A DNA stretch of 64,000 nt from Acidobacteriaceae bacterium (GTDB lineage Bacteria; Acidobacteriota; Terriglobia; Terriglobales; Acidobacteriaceae), in the NCBI GenBank assembly GCA_028283625.1, contig JAPWKG010000026.1, positions 186,001 through 250,000 of the forward strand, in the 5' to 3' direction. Positions 1 to 13,803 of this stretch are shown in pieces (position 1 is the first letter of the stretch; every line of letters begins with the position of its first letter). The notes below the pieces were generated by a model. That model ran no database searches. It worked only from the letters and a program-made list of their open reading frames with translations, and was not told the DNA's origin. The translations under genes were made by a program, and so were the position numbers.

Positions 1-2117
1 GGGTTGATGGTCGCGACAAAATCGCCAAGAGAGCTCACAAAGACAGGGTTGTTCAGAAGCGCCTGCATGTAACGCTCAAGCGCTTCCTCGTACTCGCGAT
101 TATTGGCAACCCAGCTTGTACGTACCTTGGCCTCGCGCATGGCTTTCTGCATGTAGCCGGAGAGGCGTTCGTAATCGATAGGCCAGGCGCCGACCATTGT
201 TTGAAAGAGAAACCACTCTGTGCCGCCGTCGATGGCCGGATCGCGATCCTGGGCACCCATGGCGCTCCATGCCTTGGCGGCGGCCGCGAACTCGTCAGGA
301 ATCTCGCTGAGAACCAACAGGCGCGCGCGTACATCATCGGCACGTTTTGTGTCATGCGTGCTGAGCGTGGTCATCGTGCTTGGGAAAGTGCGCTGCATCT
401 CAAGCTGATACCCGTGGAACTCATCGAGGGAAAAGCCTTCGCACTCAGGATTGCCGCCCACTTCATTCATCGCGGTCAGGCGATTTGAGCAGTAGAAGGC
501 TGTGTCTTCCACGCCCTTGGCCATGACCGGGCTGGTGAACTGCTGAAAGCGATAGACGAACTCACTCTCCGCCTTGCCGGTTGTCTCCAGCATGAGTACG
601 GAGCGCATGAAGTCAAAGAGCGAGGGGTCGATGTCTTGCCGGTTGCTCTTTGCCGCTTCGATGGCCTCTGTGATTGGCTCGCGATCCTCATCACAGATTT
701 CGTTGCGCTCTGGCACGATGTAGGTACGATAGATGGCAAAGCAGGAGGCAACCTCGCGGATGGAACGACGCAGCTCCGCGCGGGTGAAGTCACGATGCTC
801 GCGGTTGCTTTCACAGATGGTGACAAAGAGCTCTGCGAGCCGGTTGACGTCACTACCGAGAGCTTCCTGCGTGACGGCAAGTTTCTTGTCATGCGCCAGT
901 GATGCGAAGGCAACACTGTCTCCGGTAAAGGCCGCGTAGTGGCCGCCGAGCTCCTTGAGGCCATCGGGGTAGACCAGCGTTCCCAGAACGAGGTTCATGA
1001 AATCGTAGCCGCTGGTGCCTTCAATGGGCCACTCGGCACGCAACCACTCGCCAGGCTCAAGAATTTTTTCGCCGATGATCCATGCTTCGGGGGCCGCTGC
1101 GCGAAGACGTTGAAAGTAGGCGAGCGGGTCGCGTAGACCGTCCGGATGGTCCACGCGCACGCCATCAAGCAGGCCTGCTTTGAGCCAGCGCACGATGAGA
1201 GCGTGCGTTTCATCGAAGACGTGATCGCGTTCGACGCGCAGGCCGATCAGGGTATTGACGTCGAAGAAGCGACGATACCCTAGCTGTTGATCTGCAGCCT
1301 TCCAGTACGCAAGCCGGTAGTTCTGCGTGGAGAGGAAGGCATCGAGATCATCCGGGGTTGCGTTGAACTCCTTGACCGTTCGATCGATAGCCTGGCAGGC
1401 TCCCTCTTCTTCGGCGCAGAGGCGTTCAAGCAGCTTGTTGAGCACACCTTTATCACGATGCCGTGCGAGAATAACGCGCCGGTCCCAATACTCTGCCTGC
1501 GGAAGCCGCGCGTAGCTGGCGGCGAGGAAGCTGAGAGTGTCGTTCTTTGCATAATCAGCCGCACGGGCAAGCACGGGCGCAAGCGATTGAGGTGCGACCG
1601 GGAGCGATTGGCCGGAGGCTTCTACGGTAAACAGCACGCCGTTCCGGACAAGGCGAATACCGCCTTCTGCGAGTACGCGGCCATATTGGGCGGCGAGGAT
1701 TGGCACAAGCACCTTGTCGCGCAGGCGTTCTTCGTGCGATTGCCACTCGATATCGAAGAAGCTCGCATAGCGGCTGTTTGTGCCGTTCTCGAGCACGTCC
1801 CACCAGTAGCGGTTCTGTTCGGCCAGGCTCATGTGGTTGGGCACGATATCGAGAATCTGCCCAAGCTCAAGCTCTTGCAGCCTAACGCAGAATCGCTCAT
1901 GCGCAGGTTCCCCACCGAGCTCTTCGTTCACGCGACGGTGATCGACAACGTCGTATCCGTGCATGGAGCCAGGGGCTGCCTGGAGATAGGGCGAACAATA
2001 GACATGCGAAACCCCCAAGGCTTTGAGGTATTCCGCTACAGCAGAAGCATCATCGAACGTGAAGCCCTTGTGCAACTGCAGGCGATATGTGGACGCGGGC
2101 TTACGCGGCAACAGCAT
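1..2117 (-). CDS. treY: Malto-oligosyltrehalose synthase (GH13 TreY), 3' end truncated by window start
   Basis: Not in the ORF track because it has no stop inside the window. Reverse-strand reading from ATG at 2117 gives MLLPRKPASTYRLQLHKGFTFDDASAVAEYLKALGVSHVYCSPYLQAAPGSMHGYDVVDHRRVNEELGG..., with GVRVDHPDGLRDP and THDTKRADDVRARL, typical of TreY. Confidence 0.9.
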   Translation of the reverse strand, partial: MLLPRKPASTYRLQLHKGFTFDDASAVAEYLKALGVSHVYCSPYLQAAPGSMHGYDVVDHRRVNEELGGEPAHERFCVRLQELELGQILDIVPNHMSLAEQNRYWWDVLENGTNSRYASFFDIEWQSHEERLRDKVLVPILAAQYGRVLAEGGIRLVRNGVLFTVEASGQSLPVAPQSLAPVLARAADYAKNDTLSFLAASYARLPQAEYWDRRVILARHRDKGVLNKLLERLCAEEEGACQAIDRTVKEFNATPDDLDAFLSTQNYRLAYWKAADQQLGYRRFFDVNTLIGLRVERDHVFDETHALIVRWLKAGLLDGVRVDHPDGLRDPLAYFQRLRAAAPEAWIIGEKILEPGEWLRAEWPIEGTSGYDFMNLVLGTLVYPDGLKELGGHYAAFTGDSVAFASLAHDKKLAVTQEALGSDVNRLAELFVTICESNREHRDFTRAELRRSIREVASCFAIYRTYIVPERNEICDEDREPITEAIEAAKSNRQDIDPSLFDFMRSVLMLETTGKAESEFVYRFQQFTSPVMAKGVEDTAFYCSNRLTAMNEVGGNPECEGFSLDEFHGYQLEMQRTFPSTMTTLSTHDTKRADDVRARLLVLSEIPDEFAAAAKAWSAMGAQDRDPAIDGGTEWFLFQTMVGAWPIDYERLSGYMQKAMREAKVRTSWVANNREYEEALERYMQALLNNPVFVSSLGDFVATIN

Positions 2118-2267
2118 TCTCCTGGTTGTTGGTTCGGGCCCGAAGGCGCACACAGTTTCGCCGCGTCGCGTAAGCGATTGCATCCCAATAGCGGCGGTGT
2201 CTCTCCTTGATAGGAGTCCGAAAGGGGTGTCGGGGTTGCATTCAGCCTGTATCTGCTTTGCTTTGCG

Positions 2268-4118
2268 TTAGTTGAGCTCCACAAAGGGCCCTGGTTTCCA
2301 CTGGTCGTTCAGGGTGAATGCGGTGTGGACCAGCGCGATATGGGAAAGAGCCTGAGGGAAGTTCCCCAGCATGCGTTTCGCCTTTGTGTCGTACTCCTCA
2401 CTGAGGAGACCCACATCGTTTCGCAGCGAGAGGAGCCTCTCGTAGAGCTGCCGGGCATCGTCACGACGGCCGATGATGTGCAATGCGGAGGCGAGCCAGA
2501 AGCTGCAGGCAAGGAAGGTGCCTTCACTGCCGCTAAGTCCGTCTTTGAATTTGCTGGTGTCGTAGCGCTGCACAAGACCATCGCGCAGCAGGTACTTTTC
2601 AACCGCTTCGACAGTCCCGATCATGCGTGGGTCATCCGGAGGAAGAAAGCCGATATGCAGCATCTGCAGGCAGGCGGCGTCGATCGTATCGGAGCCATAG
2701 CTAAGAGTGAAGGAGTTCAGCTTTTTATTGAACCCCTTGCTGCAGATTTGCTTGTGCAGCAGGTCTCGGTTCTTGCGCCAGCGCTTCACGTCGCCTTTGC
2801 CGTCATAACGTTCGTAGTGCTTTACCGCGCGGTCGAGCGCGACCCATGCCATGGCTTTGGAGTAGACGAAGTGCTTTCTTCCGCCCCGGACCTCCCAGAT
2901 GCCTTCGTCGGGCTGCTGCCAGACATCGCAGACGCGGTCGACAATGTTTGCCTGCAACGCTGTGGCGGGAGTGCGCAGGTCGTCCAGGGCGTCGGGAATA
3001 TGATTGAGCGCGATAGCCACCTCGCCATAGACGTCAAGCTGGAACTGTTCGATGGCTGCGTTGCCGATGCGTACGGGCCGTGACCCCTCATACCCGCTCA
3101 GCCAGGAGGCTTCCCACTCAATCAGGTTGCGCTCTCCGTTGATGCCGTAGAGCGCCTGAATCTGATCGGGAGAACCGGCGATGGCGCGCAGCAACCACAG
3201 GCGCCAGTTGGTGGCTTCTTCGGTATAGCCCGCGAGGATAAGTGCGAGGAGTGTGAAGGCCGTATCGCGCAGCCAGCAGAAGCGGTAGTCCCAGTTGCGT
3301 TCGCCGCCGATTTGCTCCGGGAGGCTGGTAGTAACCGCAGCCACCATACCGCCTGTTGGTTTATACGTGAGGGCTTTGAGCGTGGCGAGGCTACGTGCAA
3401 CGACATCTTTGTACGGTCCCTGATAGGTGTTCTGCTGTGCCCAGCGGGTCCAGTATGCGATGGTGTCTTCGAGCTCGTCCTGCGCGTTGGTCTTCCCAGG
3501 ATCTTCTGCATTCGAAGGAGCATAGGTCATGCAGAAGCTGACCTCCTGTCCTTCATGCAGTGTGAAATCGCTCACCGTAGCGAGGTCTTTGCCTTCCAGC
3601 TCGGCGGTTACTCCGGAGCTGCAGCTTGTGCGCAGCACGATCATGTTTGGGCCGGCTACGGCGCGTAGTTTGCGATCGTACTGTGTGACCCACGGAACGG
3701 TCAGTCCGTAGTCGAACCGCAGCTTCAGGTCCATGTGCATCTTTACAGTGCCTCGAACACCTTTGACGATGCGGATGAGGTGAGAGAACTCGCCGCGTGG
3801 CGGCATGAAGTCGGTGACACAGACTTCGCCTTCCGGTGTGGTGAAGGTCGTTTCGAGAATGAGCGTTGTGTCGCGATAGCGGCGCGTACTGACAGCCTGA
3901 TCGCTGGCAGGAGCAAGACGCCAGTAGCCGTTGTCTTCCGTGCCAAGCAGCGAGGCAAAGCAGGCAGGCGAGGCGAAGTGTGGCCAGCACAGCCAATCAA
4001 TCGAACCGTTGCGGCTGACGAGTGCTGCTGTGTGCAGATCGCCGATCAAGGCATAGTCTTCAATGCGAGAGGCGAAAACCTGCTTCGCCGCTTCGTGCTT
4101 TTTCCCGAGACCGAACAA
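2268..4118 (-). CDS. GH15 family glycoside hydrolase (glucoamylase/trehalase-like)
   Basis: 616 aa ORF; RIEDYALIGDLHTAALVSRNGSIDWLCWPHFASPACFASLLG N-terminus and GGERNWDYRFCWLRDTAFTLLAL motif. Confidence 0.9.
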   Translation of the reverse strand: MFGLGKKHEAAKQVFASRIEDYALIGDLHTAALVSRNGSIDWLCWPHFASPACFASLLGTEDNGYWRLAPASDQAVSTRRYRDTTLILETTFTTPEGEVCVTDFMPPRGEFSHLIRIVKGVRGTVKMHMDLKLRFDYGLTVPWVTQYDRKLRAVAGPNMIVLRTSCSSGVTAELEGKDLATVSDFTLHEGQEVSFCMTYAPSNAEDPGKTNAQDELEDTIAYWTRWAQQNTYQGPYKDVVARSLATLKALTYKPTGGMVAAVTTSLPEQIGGERNWDYRFCWLRDTAFTLLALILAGYTEEATNWRLWLLRAIAGSPDQIQALYGINGERNLIEWEASWLSGYEGSRPVRIGNAAIEQFQLDVYGEVAIALNHIPDALDDLRTPATALQANIVDRVCDVWQQPDEGIWEVRGGRKHFVYSKAMAWVALDRAVKHYERYDGKGDVKRWRKNRDLLHKQICSKGFNKKLNSFTLSYGSDTIDAACLQMLHIGFLPPDDPRMIGTVEAVEKYLLRDGLVQRYDTSKFKDGLSGSEGTFLACSFWLASALHIIGRRDDARQLYERLLSLRNDVGLLSEEYDTKAKRMLGNFPQALSHIALVHTAFTLNDQWKPGPFVELN

Positions 4119-4262
4119 ACATCCTCCAGGGGAAACGCATCCGTTTCCATGTATGGATTAGGGTAAGAGTGGTAGCAGTATCGACTGCACTCATCGGGTT
4201 GGATGCGTGTAACGCATCTGAAGCATAAAAGGATTCGAGCAACAGGCAGGAGAAGGACGTAC

Positions 4263-6152
4263 ATGAAGCCGAGCGAAGGCCGTAACCGTGTTGTGATTGA
4301 GGATGTTCAGCCGTCAGTCGATGCAGGACGATATCCGGCCAAGCGAACGGTTGGCGACGTGGTGAAGGTTCGTGCAGCGGTCTTTGCCGATGGGCATGAT
4401 CATGTTGCGGCCCGAGTGCTGTACAAGCCGGTAACAGAGAAGAAGTGGCGTACGATTCCTCTCGCCTCTGAAAGTAATGATCTTTGGGAAGGCGAGTTCA
4501 TCGTGGACGCGATGGGCGCCTGGGTCTTTACCGTAGAGGCCTGGATTGATCACTTCGACACGTGGTCCCATGATCTGGAGAAACGTCTTGGAGCGCAGGC
4601 TGCAGGCGAGCAGGATATCCCTCTGGCGTTGCGCATTGGAGCCAACTGGGTTGAGGCTGCTGCCGGACGGGCCAAAGGTGCGGATGCGAAGGCGCTGAAG
4701 CTTGCTGCTGTGCAGCTGCGCGCGCTGGCTGATTCCAACGTTCCTGTTTATGAATCGCCGATCAAAGGTGAGCTTGTTGCGTTGATGGAGAAGTATCCAG
4801 ACCTGAGCTACGCCTCTACGTTTGAGACTCAGTTGCCGGTGTGGGTTGATCGTGAGCGTGCCCGCTTCTCTTCCTGGTATGAGTTGTTTCCGCGCTCTTG
4901 CTCTCCGATTGAAGGCCGTCACGGCACGCTGAAGGATGTCGAGGAACGGTTGCCGGAGATTGCTGCACTGGGGTTTGACATTCTTTATCTGCCGCCGATT
5001 CACCCGATTGGCGTGCAGTTTCGCAAAGGCAAGAACAACGCTGTCAGCGCAGAGCCCGGGGATGTGGGGAGCCCGTGGGCGGTCGGAGCGCAGGAGGGTG
5101 GGCACACGGCGATTCTGCCTGAGCTTGGAACCTTCGCAGACTTTGACGATTTGGTGAGTGCTGCACAGATGCATGGACTGGAGCTTGCGCTGGACATTGC
5201 GTTCCAGTGCTCGCCGGATCATCCGTGGGTGAAGGAACACCCGGACTGGTTTCTTGTGCGTCCGGATGGGACGATTCAGTATGCGGAGAACCCGCCGAAG
5301 AAGTACCAGGACATCTATCCGCTCAACTTCGAATCGAAGGATTGGAAGGGGCTGTGGGAGGAGCTGAAGAGCGTCTTCCTCTTCTGGATCGCCGGGCTGG
5401 GTGTACGCATCTTCCGCGTCGATAATCCGCACACCAAGGCGTTGCCCTTCTGGGAGTGGTGCATGGCAGAGGTGCAAGGCGAAGCATCCGGACGCGATCT
5501 TCCTCGCCGAAGCGTTTACGCGTCCGCATGTGATGTACCGGTCTGGCCAAGCGCGGCTTCACGCAGAGCTATACGTACTTCACCTGGCGCAATACGAAGC
5601 CGGAGCTCGAGGAGTACTTCACGGAGCTGACGCCGACCCGGTTCGGGAGTTCTTCCGGCCGAACGTGTGGCCGAATACGCCGGACATTCTGCACGCAGTT
5701 CCTGCAGGAGCCGATGGGCAAGCGCCGCGCGATGTTCCAGTTCCGCGCGGTGCTGGCGGCGACACTGGGCGCGAACTACGGCATCTACGGGCCGGCCTTC
5801 GAGCTGATGCGAAGCCACCTGCCGGCTGCGCGCGGGCAGCGAGGAGTATCTGGACAGCGAGAAGTATCAGCTACGGCACTGGGACCGGGGACAAGCCGGA
5901 TTTCGATTGCACCGTTGATCGAGCTCAGCGGATGGCAGTGATGTGGTGCTTACGGTGGTGAATCTGGATAACGCGCAGGAACAGACCGCATGGCTCGATC
6001 TGGATATGGAAGCGCTGGGCCTGCCGTGGCAGGGCGACTTTGAGGTGGAAGACCAGCTTACGGGTGCTCGCTACACGTGGCATAACCAGTGGAACTACGT
6101 GGCGTTGCGGCCATGGGAAGCGGTTGCGCATGTATTTCAGATTGTGAAGTAG
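4263..6152 (+). pseudogene. glgE: Alpha-1,4-glucan:maltose-1-phosphate maltosyltransferase (GlgE), multiply frameshifted between about 5470 and 5945
   Basis: N-terminal MKPSEGRNRVVIEDVQPSVDAGRYPAKRTVGDVVKVRAAVFADGHDHVAARVLYK and YLPPIHPIG; fragments IFLAEAFTRPHVMY, GFTQSYTYFTWRNTKPELEEYFTELT, EFFRPNVWPNTPDIL and FQFRAVLAATLGANYGIYGPAFEL lie in different frames. Confidence 0.85.
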
Positions 6153-6222
6153 GCAACGCGCATCGTTTCGGGTAGGAAGGTGCATCCAAGAGCCGAGAGA
6201 GTCCGTACGGAGAACCCGCGAA

Positions 6223-9603
<3,381 letters not shown>

Positions 9604-9620
9604 GGGAACGAACGATTACG

Positions 9621-10832
9621 ATGGCTACTGCTTCCATCCCAACGCCTGAGACCGAAGCTGTTCCGGTAACGCAGCCGCCTGTGCCCGAGGGCGCGGTTCT
9701 GGTGTGTCTGCCAACGATCTCTGCTGAACTGCTGCCTGCGGTGGTTCAGCATTTGCGCAGCGCGTTTGCCGATCTTCCGCTCCTGCTGGCAGGAGTTCCG
9801 GCTTCGGGTGAGTACGCGAGTGTGGAGTATCTCTCTGCTCGGCCGCAGCTTGGCTGGGTTCTGGCGTCACGCGATTATGCTGCGGCTGCGGCTCTCTCCG
9901 CTCAATACGAACCTTCGGCAGTGCTGCTGTTGGGCACCGACGCCCTGACGCTTTCGGAGGAGTCGCTCCGGGCGTTGGTCGAAACGGTTCGAGGCGGCGT
10001 GGATCTGGCCTTGCCGCGTTACAAGGTCGGGCCGAGCGATGCTCTGGTTTCCCGCGCTTTGATGTACCCGCTTACGCGCGTTCTGTTTGCCGTGGACATT
10101 CACTTTCCTTTGCCTGCGGACGCGGCGCTATCACCACGCTTGCTGGCGAGACTGTCGTTTGTCGCGGGGCGAAGTGCGGGGCCGCAGGGAACGGAGTCGT
10201 TACTGTGGCCGGTGGCGGAAGCTGCGATCGCAGGACTGGCGATTCGAGAAGTGGAGATGCCGGCACGCGTGCTTCCTGCGCCGACGGAGAGTGATCTAAA
10301 TGCTGTGCTGGCCTCTGTCGCCGGATCCTTGTTTGCCGATGTGGAGGCGAAGGCTACGTTCTGGCAACGCGCTCGCAACATCACGCAGACACCGATCGCC
10401 TCTGCGACGGCTGATCAGAGCGTTTCAGAGTCGAGTGCTGATTTGCAGGAGATCTCTGCGATGATGGATGCCTTCCGGTTGGCATCCAACAATCTGGGAG
10501 AGATCTGGGCGCTTGTGCTGCCTCCGCAATCGCTGCTGGCGGTAAAAAAGCTGGCGCGCATGAGCCCGGAGGAGTTCACGCTGGATGCGGGGCTGTGGGC
10601 TCGCATTGTGTATGACTTTGCGTTGGCATTCCATGCGCGCACGCTGAATCGCGGGCATCTGCTGGGAGCGATGACGCCGTTGTATCTTGCCTGGGTGGCA
10701 TCGCAGATTCGTGCTGCCGGTGAGAATGAGGAACGTGCTGCTCGGCTGGCTGAAGCGACCGCGCAGGGCTTTGAGCGAGAAAAGCCTTACTTCGTTTCAC
10801 GCTGGCGATGGCCGGATCGCTTCAACCCCTAG
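9621..10832 (+). CDS. Hypothetical protein immediately downstream of TreS-Mak
   Basis: 403 aa ORF, 18 bp after treS-mak, same strand; no family recognised with confidence. Confidence 0.7.
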   Translation: MATASIPTPETEAVPVTQPPVPEGAVLVCLPTISAELLPAVVQHLRSAFADLPLLLAGVPASGEYASVEYLSARPQLGWVLASRDYAAAAALSAQYEPSAVLLLGTDALTLSEESLRALVETVRGGVDLALPRYKVGPSDALVSRALMYPLTRVLFAVDIHFPLPADAALSPRLLARLSFVAGRSAGPQGTESLLWPVAEAAIAGLAIREVEMPARVLPAPTESDLNAVLASVAGSLFADVEAKATFWQRARNITQTPIASATADQSVSESSADLQEISAMMDAFRLASNNLGEIWALVLPPQSLLAVKKLARMSPEEFTLDAGLWARIVYDFALAFHARTLNRGHLLGAMTPLYLAWVASQIRAAGENEERAARLAEATAQGFEREKPYFVSRWRWPDRFNP

Positions 10833-10871
10833 GCTCTTGAAGATTCGGAACCACGGAAAGGATTCATCCCG

Positions 10872-11606
10872 ATGGGACAGCAAATCGTAGACGCACTTAG
10901 CCAGTCGATGCACCGCGCAGTGGTGATGCTGGTCAGTTTTCTGCCAGGGCTTGTGGCCTTTGTCGTGGCAGTGGTGTTGTTGTGGATTCTGGGCGCGTTG
11001 TTGAGCGCGCTGGTGCATAAGGTGCTTACTGCGATCCACTTCGACGAACGCATGGGGAATCGCTCGGCCACGGAGTTTGCGCCAAGTACCTCGCCGACGC
11101 TGCTGCTTTCCCGCGGCGTCTTGTGGGTGTGCCTGTTTGTCGGAGTGGTGATCGGTATCTCGGCGTTCGGAGAGGCGTTTGCCAACTCAAACTTCTCCCT
11201 GGTGCTGTTGCCCTACTTTACGCACCTGATTGGAGCGGCGCTGATTTTGTTTTTCGGCTCGCTGGTGGCCAGATTCCTGGCGCGCAGTGTGCTGATCGGC
11301 TCAGTGAACGCGCAGCTGCAGTATGCCAGGTTTCTTTCGTTAGGCATCAAGTGGCTGGTGTTGGTGCTGGCTGCGGCGATGGCTCTGGATCATGTGGGCG
11401 TGGGTGGCTCGATCATCGATCTGGCCTTCGGAATTCTCTTTGGCGGCATTGTTCTGACGCTGTCGCTGGCGGTGGGACTCGGTTCGCGCGACCTGGTCTC
11501 GCGTTCCATTGAGAAGACCATGGAGAAGCCTGCAAACCCTGCCTCCGGAAGTGTCTCCCCGATCAATGAGGCTGATCCTTCAAGGCCGCGTCTGCGGCAT
11601 TTCTAG
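10872..11606 (+). CDS. Membrane protein with mechanosensitive-channel-type TM helices
   Basis: MGQQIVDALSQSMHRAVVMLVSFLPGLVAFVVAVVLLWILGALLSALVHKVL; several TM helices followed by AVGLGSRDLVSRSIE. Confidence 0.6.
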   Translation: MGQQIVDALSQSMHRAVVMLVSFLPGLVAFVVAVVLLWILGALLSALVHKVLTAIHFDERMGNRSATEFAPSTSPTLLLSRGVLWVCLFVGVVIGISAFGEAFANSNFSLVLLPYFTHLIGAALILFFGSLVARFLARSVLIGSVNAQLQYARFLSLGIKWLVLVLAAAMALDHVGVGGSIIDLAFGILFGGIVLTLSLAVGLGSRDLVSRSIEKTMEKPANPASGSVSPINEADPSRPRLRHF

Positions 11607-11633
11607 GCGGCGGCGCGCTATACTGCAGCCTGC

Positions 11634-11888
11634 ATGCAGCAGGAAGATATTTACGCGCAACTGACCTCGATCTTTCACGACCTCTTCGACGACGAATCCA
11701 TCGTGCTGTCGCCGAGCCTGACCGCCGCTGATGTTCCTGAGTGGGACTCGTTTAATCACATCAACCTGATTGTGGCGGTAGAAGCGCGATTTGGCATCAA
11801 GTTCCAGACCGCTGAACTGGAGTCAATGCAGACGGTCGGGCACCTGGTGGATCTGATTCAGAAAAAGCTGGTGGCTCAGGGGCGCTAG
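11634..11888 (+). CDS. Acyl carrier protein-like
   Basis: 84 aa; EWDSFNHINLIVAVEARFGIKF contains the D-S-F phosphopantetheine attachment context. Confidence 0.8.
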   Translation: MQQEDIYAQLTSIFHDLFDDESIVLSPSLTAADVPEWDSFNHINLIVAVEARFGIKFQTAELESMQTVGHLVDLIQKKLVAQGR

Positions 11889-11905
11889 CAGGAACTCAAG
11901 CAAAG

Positions 11906-11937
11906 AGGGCTTCGCCTGCACATTGCAGCGAAGCCCT
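11906..11937. terminator. Hairpin between convergent genes (ACP and TPR protein)
   Basis: agggcttcgc ... gcgaagccct with inner ctgca/tgcag stem, followed by ttct. Confidence 0.6.
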
Positions 11938-11957
11938 TTCTGTCTCTGCTGGCTGGT

Positions 11958-12266
11958 TTAGCGCAGTTCGTCTCGCATGGCGCTCATTTCGCTGGTGGCA
12001 TGCGCGTTCCCGGTGCGTTCGGCGGCAGTGAGGCCGGCGTCCAGCCGTTGCAGGGCCTCCTGAGGGCGTCCCATCTTGAGCAGAAGCTGTGCCGACATCT
12101 GGTAGGCCGGCACGTAATCCGGGTTCTTCTCGGTGGTGAGCAGGTATTCGGCGAGAGCTTCCTCATGGCGCTCCTCGGCGGCGTAGGCCATGGCCAGCCC
12201 GTAGCGGGCAAAGCTGTCGGCAGGGTTCATGCTGAGGATCTCGGTGAGTGCTGCGATCTTGTCCAT
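11958..12266 (-). CDS. Tetratricopeptide repeat protein
   Basis: MDKIAALTEILSMNPADSFARYGLAMAYAAEERHEEALAEYLLTTEKNPDYVPAYQMSAQLLLKMGRPQEALQRLDAGL, TPR pattern. Confidence 0.8.
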   Translation of the reverse strand: MDKIAALTEILSMNPADSFARYGLAMAYAAEERHEEALAEYLLTTEKNPDYVPAYQMSAQLLLKMGRPQEALQRLDAGLTAAERTGNAHATSEMSAMRDELR

Positions 12267-12359
12267 GAGACCTATTTTCTTCCCCTTCGCGGGAAAAGCC
12301 AACGAGGAGGCCGGCGGAGCCCTTTCCCGTTGAATCGAGGCGAGATTTAGAATAAAAGC

Positions 12360-12884
12360 ATGAACGATCCTGTAGTGTCGCGGACGGTTGCAGAGTCACA
12401 AGCAGAGCGCAGTGAGATTATCTTTCCGAACGATGTAAACCCGTTGGGGAACCTGTTCGGTGGGCGTTTAATGCAGTTCATCGATCTGGTGGGTGCGGTA
12501 GCAAGTGTGCGCCACTCCGGTGCGGTGACGGTGACGGCGAGCATGGATCACCTGGACTTTGTCAGCCCGGTGAAGGTGGGAGAGCTGCTGATCCTGAAGG
12601 CGAGCGTGAACCGCGCGTTCAAGACCTCGATGGAGGTCGGTGTGAAGGCGATGGTCGAGGATGTACTTGGCACGGGCAAGATGCGGCATGTGGCAACGGC
12701 GTATCTGACGTATGTTGCGGTCGATAAGCTGGGTAAGAAGATGGACGTGCCGGTGGCGGTGCCTGAGACGGAGCATCAGAAGCGGCGCTTTGCGGATGCC
12801 GCGGCGCGTAGGGAGATGCGTGCCGGGGAGATGTTGCGCAAGAAAGAGCTGCGCGCTACGTTGCCGCCGGAGTGGCACGTTTAA
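12360..12884 (+). CDS. Acyl-CoA thioesterase (hotdog fold, YciA/BACH-like)
   Basis: SEIIFPNDVNPLGNLFGGRLMQFIDLVGAVASVRHSGAVTVTASMDHLDFVSPVKVGEL. Confidence 0.85.
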   Translation: MNDPVVSRTVAESQAERSEIIFPNDVNPLGNLFGGRLMQFIDLVGAVASVRHSGAVTVTASMDHLDFVSPVKVGELLILKASVNRAFKTSMEVGVKAMVEDVLGTGKMRHVATAYLTYVAVDKLGKKMDVPVAVPETEHQKRRFADAAARREMRAGEMLRKKELRATLPPEWHV

Positions 12885-12916
12885 TCGCTGGTTTGAGAAG
12901 AGAACAGGAAGAGCGT

Positions 12917-13750
12917 ATGGGACACAGTGGACAGGGAATGCCGCAGGGGCCGATGCCGTTGCCGGGAATCGAATGTGTCGTTGCAGTGGGATCAGGCAAG
13001 GGCGGGGTGGGAAAGACCACCGTCGCGGTGAATACGGCGATTAGCCTGGCGAAGCTGGGCTACAAGGTCGGCTTGATCGATGCAGATATCTACGGGCCGA
13101 ACGTGCCCACGATGTTAGGCCTTACGCGCCAGCCTACGGTGCTGCCCGGCAATCGGATTGAGCCGCTGACGGCGCACGGCGTGAAGTTCATGTCGATTGG
13201 CCTGATCTCGCCCGGCGATAAGCCGATGGTGATGCGTGGCCCGATGCTGCACGGCATCATCCGGCAGTTTTTGCAACAGGTAGAGTGGGGCGAGCTGGAT
13301 TTCCTGATCGTCGATCTGCCGCCGGGAACGGGTGATGTGGTGATTTCCCTGGTGCAGACGGTTCCTCTTACAGGCGCGGTGGTGGTCAGTACGGGATCTT
13401 CCGTTGCGCTGGAAGACGCACGCAAGGCCTTGGAGATGTTTGGTCAGGTGAACGTCGAGGTCCTGGGGCTGGTGGAGAATATGAGCCAGATGACGTTACC
13501 GGATGGCACGGTTCTCGATATCTTTGGGGCCGGCGGTACGGAGCAGACGGCCAAGCAGTTCGGGCTCGCCTTTTTGGGTTCCATCGACATGGACCCGGAG
13601 GTGCGCCAGAACGGCGATCGCGGTATGCCCGCGGCGTTGGCTGGAGACGAGTCGGCTCGTGCGCAGGAGTTTCGCTCCATTGCGGCCAAGGTGGCGGAAC
13701 GCGCCAAAGCCGTGGCTGCCAAGAGCGAGGATGTGCTGGAGATTCTGTAA
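12917..13750 (+). CDS. mrp: Mrp/NBP35 family ATP-binding protein
   Basis: VVAVGSGKGGVGKTTVAVNTAISLAKLGYKVGLIDADIYGPNVPTMLG deviant Walker A; LIVDLPPGTGD. Confidence 0.9.
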   Translation: MGHSGQGMPQGPMPLPGIECVVAVGSGKGGVGKTTVAVNTAISLAKLGYKVGLIDADIYGPNVPTMLGLTRQPTVLPGNRIEPLTAHGVKFMSIGLISPGDKPMVMRGPMLHGIIRQFLQQVEWGELDFLIVDLPPGTGDVVISLVQTVPLTGAVVVSTGSSVALEDARKALEMFGQVNVEVLGLVENMSQMTLPDGTVLDIFGAGGTEQTAKQFGLAFLGSIDMDPEVRQNGDRGMPAALAGDESARAQEFRSIAAKVAERAKAVAAKSEDVLEIL

Positions 13751-13803
13751 GAAAGAGGACCGCTTGCGACCTTTGGCCGCGGCGGTTGTCTAATTGAGTT
13801 GCG

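Noticed and set aside
1287-2210. 307-aa plus-strand ORF at the left end
   Set aside because: Antisense to treY, which the ORF track omitted because it runs off the window.
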